Assembly: GCA_024280065.1 (NCBI GenBank)
Contig: JAJRQX010000118.1
Span: 1-8,681, forward strand
Origin: Aquificota bacterium
GTDB lineage: Bacteria > Aquificota > Aquificia > Aquificales > Aquificaceae
Length of the DNA: 8,681 bases
Direction of reading: 5' to 3'
Shown: positions 6,283-8,681 of the stretch, in pieces
How positions within the stretch are numbered: the first letter of the stretch is position 1
Layout of the letters: each line of letters opens with the position of its first letter
Notes under the pieces: model-generated
Seen by the model: the letters and a program-made list of their open reading frames with translations, nothing else
Told to the model about the DNA's origin: nothing
Databases searched by the model: none
Translations under genes and position numbers: made by a program

Positions 6283-7612
6283 GCTTCTGGAAGACCTCAC
6301 CCCCAAGAGGATAGTTGAGGAGCTGAACAAGTATGTGGTAGGACAGGAGGAGGCTAAGAGGGCTGTGGCTATAGCTTTAAGGAACAGGTGGAGAAGACAG
6401 AGGCTCCCCGAATACATAAGGGACGAGGTGGCCCCCAAGAACATACTCATGATAGGACCTACGGGCGTCGGGAAGACCGAGATAGCGAGGAGACTCGCCG
6501 GTCTCATAAAGGCACCCTTCGTGAAGGTTGAGGCAACCAAATACACCGAGGTGGGTTACGTAGGCAGGGACGTTGAGTCCATGGTAAGGGAGCTGGTTGA
6601 GGTTTCCTACCAGATGGTTAAGAGGGAATACATGGAGAGGGTGAGAGAGAGGGCGAGGAGGCTTGCGGAGGAGAGGATAATAGACTACTTGATTCCTCAA
6701 CAGTTCACCAGCTTCGGCATAAGGGAGGTTCCGAGTGCATCAAAGCGTGAGGAGATAAGGGAGAAGCTGAGGAACGGGGACCTGGACGACAAGGTTATAG
6801 AGATAGACGTCCAGGAGAAGGTCGTTCCCATGGTGGGTATAGCTGGACCTCCGGGCCTTGAGGAGCTTGAGAACCAGCTCAGGGAAATGTTTTCAAACCT
6901 CATGCCCACCAAGAAGAGGAGGAAGGTGAGGGTCAAGGAGGCACTTCACATCCTTGAGCAGGAAGAGGCGGAGAAGCTGATAGACAGAGAGGAGGTGGCG
7001 AGGGAAGCCATATACAGGGCTGAGAACTTCGGGATCATCTTCATAGACGAGATAGACAAGATAGCCATAAAGACGCCGGGAGCTGGACCTGGAGTATCAA
7101 GGGAGGGTGTCCAGAGGGACCTCCTCCCGATTCTTGAGGGAACGACGGTGAACACCAAATACGGACCCGTGAAGACGGACCACATACTCTTCATAGGTGC
7201 GGGAGCTTTCCACATGGCGAAGCCTTCCGATCTTATACCCGAGCTTCAGGGTAGGTTCCCGATAAGGGTTGAGCTGAAGCCCCTGACAAAGGAAGACTTT
7301 GTCAGGATACTCACCGAACCCGAGAACGCCCTCACCAAGCAGTATGCGGAGCTTCTGAAGACGGAAGGCGTCCAGATAGAGTTCACCGATGACGCCATAG
7401 AGGAGATAGCGAGGGTATCCGAGGAGATAAACAACAGGACGGAGAACATAGGGGCGAGGAGGCTCCATACCGTAATGGAGAAGCTCTTGGAGGACATATC
7501 CTTCAACGCCCCCGAGATGGCGGGTCAGTACATCATCATAGACGCCAAGTTCGTGAGGGCAAAGCTGGGTGAGATAGTCAAGGACGAGGAGCTAAGCAGA
7601 TACATCCTTTAG
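6263..7612 (+). CDS. hslU: HslU (ClpY), ATPase subunit of the HslUV protease
   Basis: The 449-residue length matches E. coli HslU (443). In order: the N-terminal [23 protein letters not shown] block, Walker A GPTGVGKT at 65-72, and the GYVG pore loop at 98-101 that grips substrate. The inserted I domain lies at about 110-235, Walker B IIFIDEID at 258-265, and sensor-1 region FIGAGAF at 310-316. The [11 protein letters not shown] segment at 328-338 contains the arginine finger, and the sensor-2 region [15 protein letters not shown] is at 397-411. The C-terminus LSRYIL is the tail that inserts into HslV and activates it. HslU forms a cytoplasmic hexamer that unfolds proteins for the HslV peptidase. 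Everything needed for activity is present. GAGGT at 6251-6255 lies 7 bases before ATG, inside the upstream gene. No hslV is in the window. Confidence 0.97.
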   Translation: MTKSLSELLEDLTPKRIVEELNKYVVGQEEAKRAVAIALRNRWRRQRLPEYIRDEVAPKNILMIGPTGVGKTEIARRLAGLIKAPFVKVEATKYTEVGYVGRDVESMVRELVEVSYQMVKREYMERVRERARRLAEERIIDYLIPQQFTSFGIREVPSASKREEIREKLRNGDLDDKVIEIDVQEKVVPMVGIAGPPGLEELENQLREMFSNLMPTKKRRKVRVKEALHILEQEEAEKLIDREEVAREAIYRAENFGIIFIDEIDKIAIKTPGAGPGVSREGVQRDLLPILEGTTVNTKYGPVKTDHILFIGAGAFHMAKPSDLIPELQGRFPIRVELKPLTKEDFVRILTEPENALTKQYAELLKTEGVQIEFTDDAIEEIARVSEEINNRTENIGARRLHTVMEKLLEDISFNAPEMAGQYIIIDAKFVRAKLGEIVKDEELSRYIL

Positions 7613-8681
7613 AAACTCCTTCAGCCACCACCTTATATCCTTCTCCTTAACTACCGATCTCATAGCCCTCATCCTCTCCCTCCTCTCCGGCCTCTTCATC
7701 TTCAGGGCCATGTAGATGGCCTCCGCCATCTCGTCCTCGTCAAAGGGGTTCACTATTATGGCCCCCTCCCTCAGCTGGAGACTCGCCCCTGCGAACTCAC
7801 TTATTATGAGGACACCGTCCTCGTCCAGCTTGGACGCTACATACTCCTTGGAGACCAGGTTCAGTCCGTCTATCAGGGGTGTCACGAGGGCGAAGTCCGC
7901 CATCATGTATAGTGAGACGAGCCTCTCATCCGAGTAGTTCTTGTAGTAGTAGTAGATTGGAACCCAGCCGGGCTCCCCGAACCTCCCCTCTATCATGCCG
8001 ACTATCTCGTCGGTCCTCCTCTTTATGTCCACGTACTCCTCAAGCTTGGTCCTGGTAGGTGCAGCTATCTGGACGAAGGAAACCCTTCCCCTGAAGGAAG
8101 GATACTTCTCAAAGAACCTGCCTATACCCCTGAACTTCTCCTCAAGGCCCTTCGTGTAGTCAAGCCTGTCAACACCAACACCCACGAACTCAACCCCCAT
8201 ACGTTTCCTGAGGTTCAGAGCGTACCTGACCGCCCTCGGGTCCCTCGCGAGCCTTTCCCACCTCTCCGCGTCTATACCTATGGGGACCGCCCTAACCTCT
8301 ATCCTCCTGCCGTTCCAGTAAACCGTGTTGTTATCCGAAAAGGCTCCCAGTATCTCCCTCACGCACTCAAGAAAGTTTTCAACATAGTGTTGTGTGTGAA
8401 AGCCTATAACGTCCGCTCCTAACATACCCTCAAGTATCTCCCTCCTGGAGGGCAGGAATCTCATCATGAAGTAAGGCGGAAAGGGTATGTGCCAGAAGAG
8501 GTATATGGGATCCGAGACGCCCGCCTCCCTCAGTATCTTAGGAACGAGAGCTAAGTGATAGTCGTTCACCAAGATCTTGGACCCGGGGACGTAGGATTCA
8601 AGGACCGTTTTGGCGAACTTCCTGTTCACCCTCATGTAGGCTGTCCAGAAGGAGCTGTCAAAACGTGTCTTTGTGAGGAAC
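7592..8681 (-). CDS. otsA: GT20 glycosyltransferase, alpha,alpha-trehalose-phosphate synthase-like (5' end outside window)
   Basis: The frame is open to the right edge, so the gene is truncated by the window. The internal ATG at 8635 is not the start, because conserved sequence ([10 protein letters not shown]) precedes it. About 362 residues are visible, against about 474 in E. coli OtsA, so roughly 110 N-terminal residues are missing. Visible family motifs, numbered from the first full codon, are DYHL at 40-43, HIPFPP at 64-69, RLDYTKG at 172-178 (the Arg and Lys that bind the donor phosphates) and [10 protein letters not shown] at 271-280 (Asp and Glu of the nucleotide-sugar site). ISEFAGA follows shortly after. 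OtsA makes trehalose-6-phosphate from UDP- or GDP-glucose and glucose-6-phosphate. Glucosylglycerol-phosphate synthase shares these motifs and cannot be excluded. No OtsB-type phosphatase domain is fused. The 3' end overlaps hslU convergently by 21 bases. Confidence 0.88.
   Translation of the reverse strand, partial: FLTKTRFDSSFWTAYMRVNRKFAKTVLESYVPGSKILVNDYHLALVPKILREAGVSDPIYLFWHIPFPPYFMMRFLPSRREILEGMLGADVIGFHTQHYVENFLECVREILGAFSDNNTVYWNGRRIEVRAVPIGIDAERWERLARDPRAVRYALNLRKRMGVEFVGVGVDRLDYTKGLEEKFRGIGRFFEKYPSFRGRVSFVQIAAPTRTKLEEYVDIKRRTDEIVGMIEGRFGEPGWVPIYYYYKNYSDERLVSLYMMADFALVTPLIDGLNLVSKEYVASKLDEDGVLIISEFAGASLQLREGAIIVNPFDEDEMAEAIYMALKMKRPERRERMRAMRSVVKEKDIRWWLKEFLKDVSA

Noticed and set aside
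6377..7506. Several minus-strand open frames across hslU
   Set aside because: All are shadows of the intact hslU coding sequence; none has a ribosome site or family features.
8633..8635. ATG as the start of the GT20 gene
   Set aside because: The frame is open upstream to the window edge and encodes conserved family sequence ([10 protein letters not shown]), so this Met is internal.

Overview
The window looks like chromosomal core sequence from a thermophilic, outer-membrane-bearing bacterium, most plausibly of the Aquificota (Aquifex/Hydrogenobacter/Thermocrinis type). This is inferred from purine-rich coding strands, heavy use of AGG/AGA for arginine and ATA for isoleucine, Lys/Glu-rich proteins, very tight gene packing, and the combination of HslU, a TamB-like protein and a GT20 glycosyltransferase. 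I cannot name the species. No mobile element, CRISPR array or phage gene is visible.

Layout: a minus-strand block runs leftward from about 5770 to the left edge. It holds ribosomal protein S1 (start best placed at 5741), a 100-residue HU/IHF-family protein, tRNA-Pro(GGG), a 212-residue helix-turn-helix protein, and a TamB-like envelope protein. The tamB-like reading frame is broken near 1029-1036. Its 3' portion stays open in another frame to the left edge, so the gene is frameshifted (by mutation, sequence error or recoding) and also cut by the window. S1 followed by HU/IHF matches the rpsA-ihfB order of enterobacteria.

A 48-base divergent intergenic region (5770-5817, or 76 bases measured from the corrected S1 start) separates this block from a plus-strand pair. 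The pair is an unrecognised 154-residue protein, overlapping by 20 bases the full-length ATPase gene hslU. The usual partner hslV is not in the window. hslU converges on, and overlaps by 21 bases, a minus-strand GT20 enzyme (trehalose-6-phosphate synthase-like) whose 5' end lies beyond the right edge.

Most of the window is housekeeping: translation and nucleoid (S1, HU, tRNA), envelope assembly (TamB-like), proteolysis (HslU) and compatible-solute or sugar synthesis (GT20). The points that deserve a second look are the tamB frameshift at a short GA run, the unknown macro-domain-like protein occupying the usual hslV position, and a tRNA followed by eight T residues inside an apparent operon. 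I found no convincing wholly new system. No stretch above 300 bases lacks a gene.
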